This document shows, one piece after another, positions 40,209 through 52,227 of a DNA stretch of 64,000 nucleotides (position 1 is the stretch's first letter; the number at the start of each line of letters is the position of its first letter). A model generated the notes under the pieces. The model saw only the letters and a list, made by a program, of their open reading frames with translations. It was not told where the DNA came from and did no database searches. This DNA comes from Diabrotica undecimpunctata (lineage: Eukaryota; Arthropoda; Insecta; Coleoptera; Chrysomelidae), in NCBI RefSeq assembly GCF_040954645.1, contig NC_092803.1, positions 123,461,961 to 123,525,960 on the forward strand. The letters run 5' to 3'. Both the position numbers and the translations under genes were made by a program.

Positions 40209-40385
40209 CTTATTTATTTTTATAATTTTCTTTGGTAAAGTATCGCTTTGTTGTAAATTCGATACCTGTTAAAATTCGCTTCATTAAACTACCATCAGGA
40301 GATGATAGAGGATAAACTGTATTCTGTAATCTGGCCCTTTAGGATCATCACAAATAGGCATGTGTTGGCCAGAAGTAACAGGTCA
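40209..40385 (-). pseudogene. Unidentified coding relic
   Basis: The - strand reads PVTSGQHMPICDDPKGPDYRI; a +1 shift then gives VYPLSSPDGSLMKRILTG and EFTTKRYFTKENYKNK, then a stop. Codon and residue composition look protein-like, unlike the surroundings. I do not recognise the family. It may belong to a transposon or be a processed host exon. Confidence 0.35.
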
Positions 40386-41499
40386 ATGAAAATCTGTAAC
40401 TATAAAATAATATTATAATTAAGAATGAAAGTATTTTTTTATATTTGCCGTGCATTTTAACAACAAAAATAATATTTTTAAAATACTTAGATAAAAAATA
40501 AGGCAACTTTTTGGAATGAAACTGCAGATTCATATGATAACGTTAAGATTAATTTAAACACAGAAGCAAAATGAAAGAAGCGACACTTCTAACATCTAAA
40601 AAACTTGGAAAACGATGCCGACTACTTGTAAGATTTGTACACGTACTCATTTTTATTGTACTTTTTTTTCATTTGAACAATATTAACTAAATATATTATA
40701 AAAATGCATACTTATGTAACGTTTCTATATCCTATTTTTAAAATGTGAGGTTCTCACTGCGTAATTATGATGCCCTTTGCAATGGTGTGCACTACAATGT
40801 GACCACTGCTAAAGTTTTAATTTCGTTAGTTAATCAAAATTCTATAGAAATCAGTAGATCTAAATTTAAGTGGCGATTTTAGTAAAACTTGCTATAATAC
40901 ATAATTCCCCTAACCCAACATAATCGTTACTTACTGAAAAATGTGCAAAACTCCTGCCGATAAAAATGAATATCTGATAAATTTATAAACGAATTACAGA
41001 AGTATGCCGTTCCATTTCATAAGTTGTTACGTTCTATATAATGTGGCAGCTTCTTTATTTTACATTTCTATAATTTTTTAATGATTACTCCGTCTTTCAC
41101 GTTTTAAATAATTTATATTAATATAACGACTATATATTTTTATTTATTATTTTGTTTTTATCCTAAAAATTAATATAATTGGCGCTCAAATTATTCTTTT
41201 CAATTTCTGTCTTGCCTACTAACTTTTCGATGCCACTGGTATCTCAAAATTTCAATGTTCATACATCATTTAATTTTCTTTTCAATATCCCGACTCCTTG
41301 GAACTTCAAATATTTAAATATCTCGTTCCGAAAAGAACAGGCCCTTTTCGTCGTCAACCATTCAGCTATATTATATCCAGCTTATAACCAGCAACAAGAT
41401 CTTTCCGATCTAAATGTTGGTCGTTTTACCGGTGAGTTTTTCATTACTAAATAAACTGTGTCAGTTTATAAAGGGAGATTTCCAAATTCTCCAGAAAAC
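40386..41499. other. Spacer, possibly the 5' part of the gag relic
   Basis: No certain gene. The frame at 41179-41454 (with PYNQQQDLSDLNVGRFTG) may be part of the following gag relic, but no domain is diagnostic. Confidence 0.35.
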
Positions 41500-41812
41500 A
41501 ACCTTTGATCCCTTTCTTTGAACTTAAAGAATCCCCCAAAATTTCAAGAAACTGCACTGGCAATGACCCGTTTCTCTCTAAAGATTATCTTTTTGAAGGT
41601 AATGCTTTCACCTGGTGGCGTACTAACTTTTTAAAGGGTACCTTTTCTAATTGGTCAGTTTTGGTTTCAGCTTTAAAGAAAATGTTCTTGCTTTCAAATT
41701 ATCAAAGAAATTTATGAGAAGAAATTCATTGCTTAAGACAATATGTTAGAGATTCAGTCTCAACCTATATTTCCAATTTAGAATCTCTTTTCTTCAGATT
41801 ATCTATGGGTGG
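41500..41812 (+). pseudogene. LTR-retrotransposon gag fragment
   Basis: Contains DYLFEGNAFTWWRTNFLKG, FSNWSVLVSALKKMFL, NYQRN and, after one stop, RQYVRDSVSTYISNLESL with FFRLSMG. This is the conserved capsid region (W..R...FSNW..L..AL...F) of Gypsy-like gag proteins. No pol follows. The frame runs into a GGGGCGCCAA string at 41811, which on the other strand would be a TGGCGCCCC primer-binding site, so this may be a rearranged junction. Confidence 0.6.
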
Positions 41813-42253
41813 GGCGCCAATATGTAAGGTTTTAACCACGTTGGTTATACAATTTTGAAATCCAGGATTGACTTAGGATCATGACGAGGTCAACTTTAGT
41901 TAAAGTATATCCTCTTCACCACCACAAAGACAATCATGGAGATGTCTACCCTGGCTAGCTCTTCCCAGAGGTAATACGGCTAATCCCTAAGACACACAAT
42001 GGTAACAAGAACGATCACAAGGAAGATCAAAGCATAACACAAAATTTAAACAAACATTTTATTTAAATAAATTTACCTGCCCCTACGTTACAGTAAGTCC
42101 TGACAAACTTGCTGAATACTTTAATAACAAAAAAGAAAAAAATGTCCAAACAAAACACTTAACTTGCCCTGCTGTCTTCATTGAATAACTGCTGGATGAA
42201 AAATTGCTGATAGTAGGTATGATATCAGGTCTCTTATTAGTTTAACACATGGA
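41813..42253. other. Possible LTR-like spacer
   Basis: Begins just after the TTGGCGCCCC-like string on the - strand, so the stretch from 41826 could be an LTR remnant in - orientation. No second copy was found to prove it. Confidence 0.3.
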
Positions 42254-42410
42254 CGAGTATTACACCGTGTTTTGGGATCGAGCCTGGTGGAATGACAAAG
42301 CTAATCCCTCGGTGGAATGGATCTGGTGATAAACGAGTGCTATACCATCTTTGGGACCGAGCCTGGTGAAATGGCATATCTAATCCCAGTATTTTGGTCC
42401 CATTATACGA
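42254..42410. repeat. Two-copy imperfect tandem repeat, period 80 bp
   Basis: CGAGTATTACACCGT...GGGATCGAGCCTGGTGGAAT at 42254 recurs 80 bp later from 42334 as CGAGTGCTATACCAT...GGGACCGAGCCTGGTGAAAT, with further matches through TAATCCC. Confidence 0.75.
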
Positions 42411-43167
42411 GACCCAAGTTACTGAAAACAGAGCAACGTTACGTTCTTGGCCCAAAAAACAGTTAAGTGTCTAAGCTCTATGAAAAGATCTAAATTCCAG
42501 CGAATAAAGAACTTTCCATTGAGACAAGTTTGTTAAATTAAAGAAAAATGTATAAAAAAATGTATAATAAATTTATTTCTAAAATGTTGGAGACAAGGCT
42601 CGAAAACAGACATTATTATTGTCAATACATCTTACAGTAACATTGTCAGTACGTTTTACACTTTTTATTGTTTTTTTGTTATTATTGTTATAAAAGTAAA
42701 ATCGAACGGATGGTGTGTATACTAATTTTTTACAGTTATTCAAAGTTTGGAACAGTGATAACTAATCTCTAATTATTTTAATTAAAAGGGGCATTAATAA
42801 AATAATTTTTATTTACATATTAACCTTACAACCACTAATCTCAGTCCATGCAAGTTCTAATTGCTTCTGTAACTCTCGAACATAATTTTTTAGCATCTAC
42901 TGAACAAAAAATAATCAATTAAGCTACAGTTGTAGAAGAAATTAGACGCGCTTTAAAATGATCGCCACTTGATGTATGCCACTGACAGAACGTTGTCTAC
43001 GGTTAAAAATATTTACTGAATTTTTCCTTCTTGAAAACAAAATATTCCTCCGCTTTTCCGTATTATTTGCAAAAATGAAGATATTAACGGCGGCAGTTTT
43101 TAAATTGATAACCTGTATAGCATGCTATATCAGTTTAAAAAGAAACTGTCTTGCAAAAGTTTCGCCA
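42411..43167. other. Spacer, no gene seen
   Basis: AT-rich, no supported gene or repeat. Confidence 0.4.
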
Positions 43168-43224
43168 GGTTTATCGACCACATGACCTAAGTGACTAATG
43201 ATTAGGTCACGTGGTCAATAAACC
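43168..43224. repeat. 57-bp hairpin with 23-bp arms
   Basis: GGTTTATCGACCACATGACC... pairs with ...GGTCACGTGGTCAATAAACC around an 11-base loop, with about two mismatches. It contains CACGTG in one arm. It could be a transposon end pair or a small foldback sequence. Confidence 0.75.
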
Positions 43225-43849
43225 CGACCCATTAGACAGAGATGCAGGGACTTCTTTGCGTCAGTTTTCTCTGTCGCACTTGTTGAATGAGAATGTATTG
43301 CAGCAGTCAGTCTGTCTTGTATTATATGTCTATGGTAATCTGCTATCTGGAATATTTATATGTCCCATAACCTCAAATTCTACTATATTACCTTGGTCCC
43401 GTGTTTAGATTTTTGTCTGTTTAGTGGCAGACCATATTCCTCCGCCTTACATTACAGTAATTAAATTTGGTATACACTAACATATCTAATAAGGTAAAAA
43501 TCATCAAGTGTTACATATTACAGTATATCACGAGAAAATGAAAGTGGACGTTAATTATGTTACGTAAAAATTATAACACTTTTTTGGTTAAGAATCAGTA
43601 CTTATTAGCAAAAAATTGAAAGACTATTAAGAAACATCCCAATTATTTATAAATATAGCTGGAATGTTTAATAATTAATAAAAAATTCTTATAGAAATCT
43701 AAAAATGTATTATAAACATAGCGTTAGTTACGGTATGTTAAAATTTGTTATCTTACAAAGAACAAAAAAAAAAACGTTTTAAAGGAAAATTTTGGTTGAC
43801 TTGGAAGTTGAATATTATGTGTCTTTCCTAAATTTGTTTTTATTGTGTC
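43225..43849. other. Spacer, no gene seen
   Basis: No supported feature. Confidence 0.4.
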
Positions 43850-44760
43850 TCTTTCCTAAATTTGTTTTTGGTTTTCAGGATCTATTACCATTTCATTATT
43901 ATCGTCTTCCAGTATAGAGACACTTCGGGACGATTTGGGCTTCTAGAGACCTGCAACTTTTTTTTTATTTTTTAAGTAGTTCTCGGTTTTTGTGACCTTG
44001 CTGGAGCTATTTTACTTTCTTGGATCTCTCGTTCAGCCATTGTTCCATTGCTACTCATGCCTTTCTCAATTTTCCTGTTGAGGCTTACATATACCTTGTG
44101 ATCTTCGGTTTTTTTGTCGTCTTTCTTCCACCAATTTTAAGATATTTTTAGTTATCCCGAGTTTTCTTTTTGCGGAATTTTTAGTCCACATTTTGGCTTC
44201 TTCTTCTATACGTATTTCTCGAGACTTGTCCATGTGTTCTCAATACGTTTTTTTATTTTTCTTGTAGCTTCATGTGCATCTTCTTGTCTTCTTATCTTCA
44301 GCAGATCGTCTACATCTTCCCTACAGTGTTCTATTTGTTCATCCGTTGGATTAGTCCATGTTATTTGGTCTTTGGTCCTGCTGTTTCGATTTTTTTTTAG
44401 TTTTATTTTAATTGTGACTACAACTGAATTATGGTCGAAGTTAATGTCGTATCCAGGATAAGCTTTGGTGTTTAGGATTCTGAGCCTCTCCAATATCAGC
44501 ATAAAACTCCTCTAATTCCTCTAACTTCTCTTCTGTGGTCTGGATTATGGGTGCGTATATCTGCATGGGGTTAACGTTAACGGTTGTCTGTATAGTTTAA
44601 TCAGTATTACTCAGGCCCCAACTGGTAGGAAGCTTTTAACGTATTCGTTTATTTCCACTATTCCAACCTCATATTGCGTAGCAGTATTGTCGCCTAAGTA
44701 ATAGAATACGTTCCTCTTGTTTGTCATGGTGTTGCCTTACCCTGCCATTGCCATGGTGAA
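43850..44760 (-). pseudogene. RTE-like LINE relic (endonuclease/linker)
   Basis: The block 44206-44502 reads RLRILNTKAYPGYDINFDHN, SVVVTIKIKLKK and later WTNPTDEQIEHC, the end of an RTE/BovB-type endonuclease and its linker. The region to the right (44520-44760, - strand) has endonuclease scraps such as VGIVEINKYVKSFLPVG with stops. RT is absent. It is dead and heavily eroded. Confidence 0.65.
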
Positions 44761-45190
44761 TTTAATTGATTCTTTTTTGAAGTTAATGTCCATCAAAAAT
44801 TTGTTTTTCTGGTGCATGAGGCCATATGAAGAACTCATCATCTACATATGGGTTTTTGGCCATGTTTGTTCACAATGCTTTTTTCAAATTCTTACATTAA
44901 TATATCTGCAAATAAGGAGATAATGAAGAGCTCATGGTCAATCGAGGTGTTGTCAGTGCATATTTGTTTTTATGCAATAGATAAATTATTGATTAAAGTT
45001 TTTAAAATAGTCTTTAATAAAAATTACTAAAAATATTTTTTGACCTTTTAGAACGTATCTGAAATGTATTACCTGACATTATATCAACTTTTGTCAATAC
45101 TTTTGATTTTAGAGCTTTATTATTAATCTAAGAAAATGAAAATGTGAAACAAAAACATTCTTCTGTAATATTAAAATTATTGGCCTCACA
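44761..45190. other. Spacer, no gene seen
   Basis: AT-rich. Short frames have no recognised domain. Confidence 0.35.
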
Positions 45191-45196
45191 GACATT

Positions 45197-45481
45197 TTAT
45201 TGCAATGTACAAACAGAACTCCTTCTAAGTGTAGTGTAATATTGAGTAATATTTAACAATTCTCCAGTTTTTTGTAGGTAATCCTCTTTCCACATTGCAA
45301 CAGTTACGTTACCTTTGTGGCTTTTGACAATATAAACTTCAGGATGGTTCTTAAGAAAAAGGTTGGTTTGCACATAACATTTATTTAAAAAATGATCTTT
45401 GACTTCTTTATGTGAAAAGTTAATAAGAAAAGGAAATAACATTTGTACATTTAGATATAATAAAAAAATTTTAACTATCAT
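45197..45481 (-). pseudogene. Penelope-like element, KGN-region fragment
   Basis: LKNHPEVYIVKSHKGNVTVA followed by MWKEDYLQKTGELLN and YYTTLRR matches the start of the Penelope RT domain, where intact members have a (T)KADKGN motif and then ...YxxKxxxLLxDxxTYxxL. Penelope elements encode RT plus, in many, a GIY-YIG endonuclease; neither is complete here. It points away from the RT core fragment at 45580-46010, so the two pieces are inverted relative to each other, as is common in Penelope insertions. Confidence 0.7.
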
Positions 45482-45579
45482 TTGGTGATCTAATTATTGA
45501 CTCAATATCGCTGTACTATTAGTCCATTAGGAGGAATTAAAATGAAACTATTTTTTTAACTATATTTTTATTTTTAATG

Positions 45580-46010
45580 ACAAATCTTTGGTAACCCTAT
45601 GGGCTCTAGTCTATCACCCATACTAAGTAGCTCAATATGTAATGGATAATGTTATTAATGATTGTATCAAAAATTGCATTTTTTCATTCCTTTTATTAAA
45701 AGGTATGTGGATGATTTAGTTTTGGCACTTCCAGAGACCAAATTAATGAAACTGTTAATATTTTTAACAATAATAATTAAAATATACAATTCAGAGTTGA
45801 GGAAGAGGTGAAAAATTCTACCATTCCTTGACATGAGAATTTTAAGAACTACAAATAATGTGTTGAAAACCAGATGGTTCAGAAAACCAATGTGTAGCAA
45901 TAGATTTATAAGCTTTTACTCACATCATCCAACCATGATGAAAATGAACCCTAGGACAGGAACCCTGAACAGGGTTAAAAAAACGTGTTTTAAGGCATTC
46001 TCATCCAGGT
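45580..46010 (+). pseudogene. Penelope-like element, RT palm fragment
   Basis: FGNPMGSSLSPILSSSICNG, then FIKRYVDDLVLALPETK with the catalytic YVDD, then after a stop and frameshift FLDMRILRTTNNVLKTRWFR, KPMCSNRFISFYSHHP and TMMKMN. This is the palm/thumb series of Penelope RTs (GxPMGSPLSP, YVDD, IxFLD, T..Y.K....R...F.S.HP). At least two stops. A (TA)n tract follows after about 125 bp. Confidence 0.82.
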
Positions 46011-46133
46011 TATCTACATGAAGATCTTCAATTGTTAAAAACTTTTTTAATTGCTTAAATTGTTGGCATCTGTCATTTTATTAATGATTTCTTTTTCTTG
46101 AAAAATGAAAACTATCTCGAGAAACAATATTTT

Positions 46134-46329
<196 letters not shown>

Positions 46330-46507
46330 TATTGATTGATAAATTGGAGAAAAAGCATCATGAAATGATAATACCAACACAGCATAAAAATTACTTAAAA
46401 TCAAAAATATGGCAACAATTAATTTGAATAAAACAAAATACCTTAAAGCGAAGGTTCAAATCGAAAGTTTAAAAGCGAAGCGATTATATTAATTTAAAAA
46501 GTAAATT

Positions 46508-47332
46508 CATAAATTTATATTTATAAAAGTCGCAATGTCTCCGGTTCTATTCAATGAAAATTGATAGTTAATTTGTGAATTATTTATTTAACCAAGTAAT
46601 TTGCTTGAACTATTTAAAATAAATATTTATTTGGCAAAATTTTACTTTTCTCTTACTATTATTAGTAAAAAAGGTTATAAAATAATAAGCAACCTTAATA
46701 TTTATGTATTATAGTTTATAGTAAATAAAATCTTTAACAATAAATTTAAAAAAAAAATAAATTTTTAATTTGAAAATCAAATCTATTCTTACGTGTTAGT
46801 GTTAATTTTTTGTAAAATATGCTTATTATTTTTACCATTACTTTTTCTCAAAAAGATTAAAAATATATTTTACACAAATTAATATTATAATTTAAAATAA
46901 AAATTATGGAAGTACTCTGTGTATATTATTAACATATTACAATTTACATAACTTATTTTACTATTTTTATTTATAATGTACAAATTCAATAAAAATTAAT
47001 AGGTATAGATTTGATTTTCAAATAAAAAATTATTTTTTTTTTTGTAAAATTTATTTTTAAAAGATATTTATTATTATAATACATAAGTATTATTACACTA
47101 TTACTACTTAAGTTACCTATTATTTTATAACCTTTCCTACTAATAATATGAAAAAAGTAAAATTTTGCAAAATAAATATTTAATTTAAATTGTTTAAACA
47201 AATTATTTACTCGCTTTAATAAAAAATTCAATTTTTATAATGTATGGAACGAGGTGTGTATTCCAAATTAAAAACATCACTTTTTGTTGATTAGAACCGG
47301 AGATATTGCGACTTTTATAAATTAGAATTTAT
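46508..47332. repeat. Long imperfect inverted repeat
   Basis: ATTTATAAAAGTCGCAATGT and CTCCGGTTCTA near 46517 match the reverse complement of TAGAACCGGAGATATTGCGA near 47290. Inner landmarks (TTTGAAAATCAAATCTAT near 46770 and its complement near 47010) also pair. Arms are about 290-330 bp and AT-rich with many indels. The centre is about 200 bp. No coding capacity. Confidence 0.8.
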
Positions 47333-48409
47333 GGACTCAGTTTCTAATATAGTAAAATCAAGAAATAAAAAAGGGCTAGCCCTAATTTTAAAGGTCGTAG
47401 AACACTGTATTTTTAAAAAAATTCGCTTAAAAATGACATTTTGAATAAAAAAATTAACTTATTGTCAAAAAATCAACCTATTTATGTTGATGCGGTTGAG
47501 TTATTTTAAATGTTTATAAGCTTAAAATCACAGTAATTTTGAAAAACCATTTTACAATATTTAAAATAAATTTTTTAATCATTAATTGATTTAATTTGAT
47601 AGAATAAGCCTTTCTCTTTAATTTGGTGCTTTCAGAATTCATGTAGAAATGTTTTCATGTAACTGTTTTCAGTACCAGTTAACTAGCCCAAGCGGGATCT
47701 GTCGGAAAATTTTTGCTTTTTGAGCCCATATTTTTGCCTATAACTCAAGACATATTGCTCGTACAAAAAACCTTATAAAAGGTAAAAATTTTGTTTTTCA
47801 ATTTTACAAAATATTTATCTACCTAGAATTTGAAAACATAATGCTTATTGCTTAAATAATAGCAATAATTGGGAAAAAATAATTTCCTTCGAATTTTTTC
47901 GATCCCTTAGACATAACTTACAACCTTCATATTCCGCCTAAAAAAACTCTAATACGACTGCAATTTGTGCTAAATTTTAGTTTAATTACATAATAGTTTT
48001 GCAATCGAGGGTCTGCAAAAAACTTACAAATGTTCAAAATTATTCTGACCAGAATAAGTATTTTAAATAGCAAATTTTTTTTATTACAAAAAACGCCAGA
48101 AGTTTTAAAAAGCACTTGGAAAAATTTAAATTGTCCAAGCTAATATTCAAAAACCTCTAAATCGATTACAATAAAATTTTGTAAAACTGTATGTGTTGGT
48201 CCAACTTAGGAGATAGGATATTTTATATCTTGATGAATGACCCATACTTTATTTAATTGTAAATTTAAAATGTTCTATACCACTTCACCTCTACAGTTTT
48301 ATTTCATTTGATCCGTTTGTTAAACGTCATTTTATAATATTTTATAACTACATATAAAATATCACGTTTAGCGAACGTCATTTTATGCTTTTATAACTTT
48401 TTTTTATAA

Positions 48410-48478
48410 TAAATCGAGAACGACTGAATCGATTTGACTTATTTTGGTTTTGAAATAAATGAAAGAATTTTAAATTAA
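48410..48478 (-). repeat. Dispersed repeat copy, CAGTCGTTCTCGA motif
   Basis: Reverse complement of the segment at 8404-8464, sharing CAAATCG..(C/T)CAGTCGTTCTCGA with similar AT-rich flanks. It lies in the central part of the inverted repeat at 47690-49128. Confidence 0.55.
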
Positions 48479-48708
48479 ACTTTTAAATTTTAAATTCTAC
48501 TCAGAATGTTGAAAAATGTTAAAATCTAATTGAGTACCTATACTAAATTCATAAAATTTTCCTTAACAATTTTTATCGTAATTGTAACATATTTTAAACG
48601 TAATTTATAATTTACAAACTTTTCATACCTCCTTTATAGAACTTAATTAATATAAAAGATGGCAATAACGGTAATAAAAATATAAAAACCATATAATAAT
48701 GGATTTCA

Positions 48709-48712
<4 letters not shown>

Positions 48713-48766
<54 letters not shown>
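48713..48766. repeat. (TA)n microsatellite
   Basis: Pure TA inside the right arm of the inverted repeat. The left arm has no counterpart, so it arose or was inserted afterwards. Confidence 0.95.
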
Positions 48767-48770
<4 letters not shown>

Positions 48771-49481
48771 GTGCTTATTTTGAGCAAATTTACCATTTTT
48801 TCTGCAGACCTGGATTGCAAAATTATTATGCAAAAAGGCATTTCAGGAGTATTATAAAGTTTTTCTAGGCGAAAAATGAAGGCTGAATCAAATATGAAAA
48901 ATTTAAAAACGCAACTTTTACCTTCTATAAATTTTATTTTGTAAGAGTAATATCTCTTGAGCTATAGACAAAAATTTTCGATTTTTTTTCAGATTTACTT
49001 AAATAAAAAATTAAGCACAAGGTTTGCCACTGGCGCATATCGTGATTATTAATACAAGGTACATCCTAAAGTGATTCCAGCAAAAAATAGACTCATGGAA
49101 AATGTCCAATTCAAAACAGATCCCACCTGAACTAAACATATATTAACGTTATAGATAACGGTAATATATTGTATAGTTAATATATATAAATATATAATAG
49201 TTGGGCGAAATTTCTTGAAATTTTTATGGCTGAATATATGTCATATTGTCCCTATTATTGAACGAAATTAAAGTTTTTTATGCATATTTAGAAAAGGTAT
49301 TAATGATTTTCAATAATTTTTCATGTACCTATTCAATAATAAAACAACAAATTCACAAAAATAAGTATACAAACTCCCATTTTAAAGGATATTATTTTAT
49401 GCTTTTTTAGTAAAATTGTGTCACTTTAATTTACCAGTCTTCACTTTTAGTATTTAAAATCAAATAGCTATGTAACATTGT

Positions 49482-49510
49482 TATATATATATATATATAT
49501 ATATATATTC
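49482..49510. repeat. (TA)n microsatellite, short
   Basis: Short pure TA run with no recognised adjoining element. Confidence 0.9.
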
Positions 49511-49810
49511 TTTATAAGTAAAAAGTGACGTTCAATCTTTTACATATTTTGTTTATTACATATTGTTATTAAGAAATTTATCAAAAGCATTGTTAGATAC
49601 CTGTATCAAAGAATGTCATGAAAAGGCTTTTTAAATGCAAATTTTTCTGGTCTATAAAGTCTCTGCATTCCAAAACAAACTAATATATATTTGCTTATAT
49701 TATTACAGAGATTGCTACAGACTATTAAGATTAAGAAAAAAGTTCCAATATAAATATTATTTTATATGAGATCAATACCGCAGTGGATTGTTATGACAAT
49801 TACATTTTGC

Positions 49811-50220
49811 ATGGTATGGATATTTCGGGTTTTGTGTTACACATATAGGCTTTTAAGTAAAACACTTTAAGGTTTGTTAAACTTTCGAGTTTATTTAACT
49901 CTTTCTCAAAACATACTAAAAATGAAAACAAAATCTACATTAGACAATGAAGTTGTTATATCTTCAACAGGCTTACCCTTGTGAGGATGTTAATATAAAA
50001 TTAGCAGAATGTCGTCAAATGTTAAGTAATTCTGCTAATTTTATAGTAACATCCTCACAAGGGTAAGCCTGTTGAAGATACGACAACTTCATTGTCTAAT
50101 GTATATTTTGTTTTCATTTTTAGTATATTTTAAAAAGGAGTTAAATAAACTCGAAAGCTTAATAAACCTTAAAGAGTTTTACTTAAAGGCCAATATTTGA
50201 CTACAAAACCCAAAATATCC

Positions 50221-50226
<6 letters not shown>
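49811..50226. repeat. Long inverted repeat with hammerhead-like left arm
   Basis: Arms of about 185-190 bp are nearly identical: CAACAGGCTTACCCTTGTGA near 49965 pairs with the complement near 50053, and the ends read GGATATTTCGGGTTTTG. The left arm, on the - strand, has TTGAGAA (49903-49909), one extra base, GAGTT/AACTC and GAAA. The right arm adjoins (TA)n. No coding capacity. Confidence 0.9.

Positions 50227-50271
<45 letters not shown>
50224..50271. repeat. (TA)n microsatellite
   Basis: Pure TA directly abutting the right arm of the inverted repeat at 49811-50226. Confidence 0.95.
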
Positions 50272-50274
<3 letters not shown>

Positions 50275-51103
50275 GGATATTATATTTGTTAATAGAAACA
50301 ACAAACCAAAAATAAAATGATAGTTAAAAAAAATGTAAATAGCAACAAGACACAAACACTGTAGTCACAAAGTCGTAGTACAGATTTAAAAAAAAATTGA
50401 ACTTACAGTAAACTGAGAGCTCATACGGAACACATAGGAGGATCAAATAATAAAAAAATGGGAGGATATATATAGAAAATAAACGAAAAAATATATAAAC
50501 AGGTCAAGTATATGGATAAAGTAATAAAGACATCAAAAAAGGGCTGTGTATAATAACATTAAATAAACAGATTTTTGTTTATGGCATCCATCGAAAAAAT
50601 GAAGACAATACACGAAAACATGACAAAAATAGCCATTTGAAACGCTGAAAATAGATACTCGAGAAGGTAATAAAATGGGATTGGTTATGTAGGTTTTACA
50701 ATAATACGAATATAAAATGCCAAATGTAAGCTGAGAAAGGAACCAGGATTAAAATAAAATAGATATTTTATTTAATATATATGTAAATCCCACTAAGATT
50801 CTAAAATAGATAAAGAACTAAAACTGATGATACAAATATACAACATAGCAAGTAAACATTTTATACCCCAGAGGAAATTCGACAATACAAAAAAAAAATA
50901 AATTTAAAATTTACAACCACAGAATTGAAAAGAAAAATAACTGTATCTGGTAAAATAGAATAGAAATAAATTAAAAAATTAAATAAATACTATTATGTGC
51001 ATAATAAGTAATAGCTTAAAAATTGATTATATACCAAAACAAAACATACAAAAATTTAGGTTTATGTTCAGATTTAACCCATAGAATTTACTATTTCTAC
51101 TGA
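50272..51103. other. A-rich spacer, no gene seen
   Basis: Strongly A-rich on the + strand. No frame or motif is supported. Confidence 0.4.
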
Positions 51104-51252
51104 GCATAAGCCACATATTTACTTTAAATAGATAAACTTATTTTGACGTTTTGATTTCCACTTCGGAAATCGTTGTATTTTGAGAACGGTTTTCGAAGTG
51201 GAAATCGAAACGTCACAATAAACTTATTTTAATGTAAAATTGTGGCTTATTC
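51104..51252. repeat. Short inverted repeat with hammerhead-like arms
   Basis: Arms of about 60 bp (GCATAAGCCACA... and ...TTGTGGCTTATTC, with GTGGAAATCGAAACGTC paired to GACGTTTTGATTTCCAC). In the right arm, TTGAGAA (51180-51186), one extra base, a 7-bp hairpin with two G-U pairs, GAAA (51207-51210) and CGTC follow in order. No coding capacity. Confidence 0.82.
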
Positions 51253-52080
51253 CCAGGAAAAGCAGTTAATTGTATTAACATGACACCAGAAAAAAACTTC
51301 AGAACAATATTAACCCATAGAGAGTTGCAAAGAGAAAATATAAGAAAGATATACAATAATAAACACAAATCTTAAATACCATTCCGATGACAAATTATAC
51401 AAAAATATTTTCAAGATTAAATGGTAGGCAAAATTAAAAAAAGTGTTATTTAATTTACAATTAATTATCATAAGGAGACGGGTAGCCGAAGAATAGAAAG
51501 ATAAACAAAAACGAGAGAATTAGTAAAAATAAAATAGGGTAAAATTTGTTAAAAAGGAAAATATCTTTATATTTTAAAAAATTAAACAAAAGTATTGTTA
51601 AAATCCTTATGGTTAAATTTCTGTTTCCACGCTGTATTGTAGAATTATTCAAAAATAAAATAAAATGTAAATATGATTGAGCACTGGCCATCCTGACGAG
51701 AATATCAAAACACTACAATCTTACTACTATTAAGTGTAACGAACTGCACGCTATCACACCCGACATGATTCTTGCAGACATTGTTCTTGACTGGCCTAAA
51801 GAAGATCACTTTCAGCCGAATCCTAATAATTTAAAGCATAAACAGTTGATCTGACATAACAATTGAACTATTTCAAGGCAAGACCGTATCTTCAGAGTGA
51901 AGAAGGCGCCGAAATGGAAATAGAAGGGGGCTGCCCCCCTGACCCTCTCTAGGGGGGTCAAGATGGATCGAGATGATCTGGTAGGGTGAAATATTTTTTC
52001 AAGTGATGGTTTCATAGCAAGGTTTTGGGATGAAAGTGAAATATTTTGTGTAAGAGCACCCACTATAATGAAGATTTTAG
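51253..52080. other. Upstream region of the cuticular gene, no gene seen
   Basis: AT-rich, with a GC hairpin GGGGGCTGCCCCC near 51926 and further C/G runs to 51960. Regulatory elements of the gene that follows may lie here, but none is assignable by eye. Confidence 0.4.
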
Positions 52081-52115
52081 TATAAAAGCTCCCGTGGTAG
52101 CAAATCTAATCAGAT
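52081..52115 (+). promoter_or_regulatory. Core promoter of the pro-resilin gene
   Basis: TATAAAAG at 52081-52088 is followed by TCAGAT at 52110-52115, resembling the arthropod initiator TCAGT. The A at 52112 is 31 bases from the first T of TATA, the usual spacing. This predicts a 116-base 5' UTR before the ATG at 52228. Confidence 0.7.
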
Positions 52116-52227
52116 CACTTCTATTTCTCTTAGAGATAGTTACATATTATCTATACATTTAGTTTTTCACTACAGTTTAGTGGTGCATTTTTGCTTATTT
52201 TCAAATTTGTGTAGGATAAAAATCAAA

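Larger units (their letters stand above)
47690..49128. repeat. Large imperfect inverted repeat (foldback element)
   Basis: The left end GCGGGATCTGT near 47692 pairs with ACAGATCCCAC at 49117. Inner matches include GCCTATAACTCAAGACATAT near 47735 with the complement of ATATCTCTTGAGCTATAGAC near 48950, and GTTTTGCAATCGAGGGTCTGC near 47995 with the complement of the 48805-48825 stretch. Arms are roughly 400-450 bp. A (TA)n tract interrupts the right arm. No transposase was seen. Confidence 0.78.
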
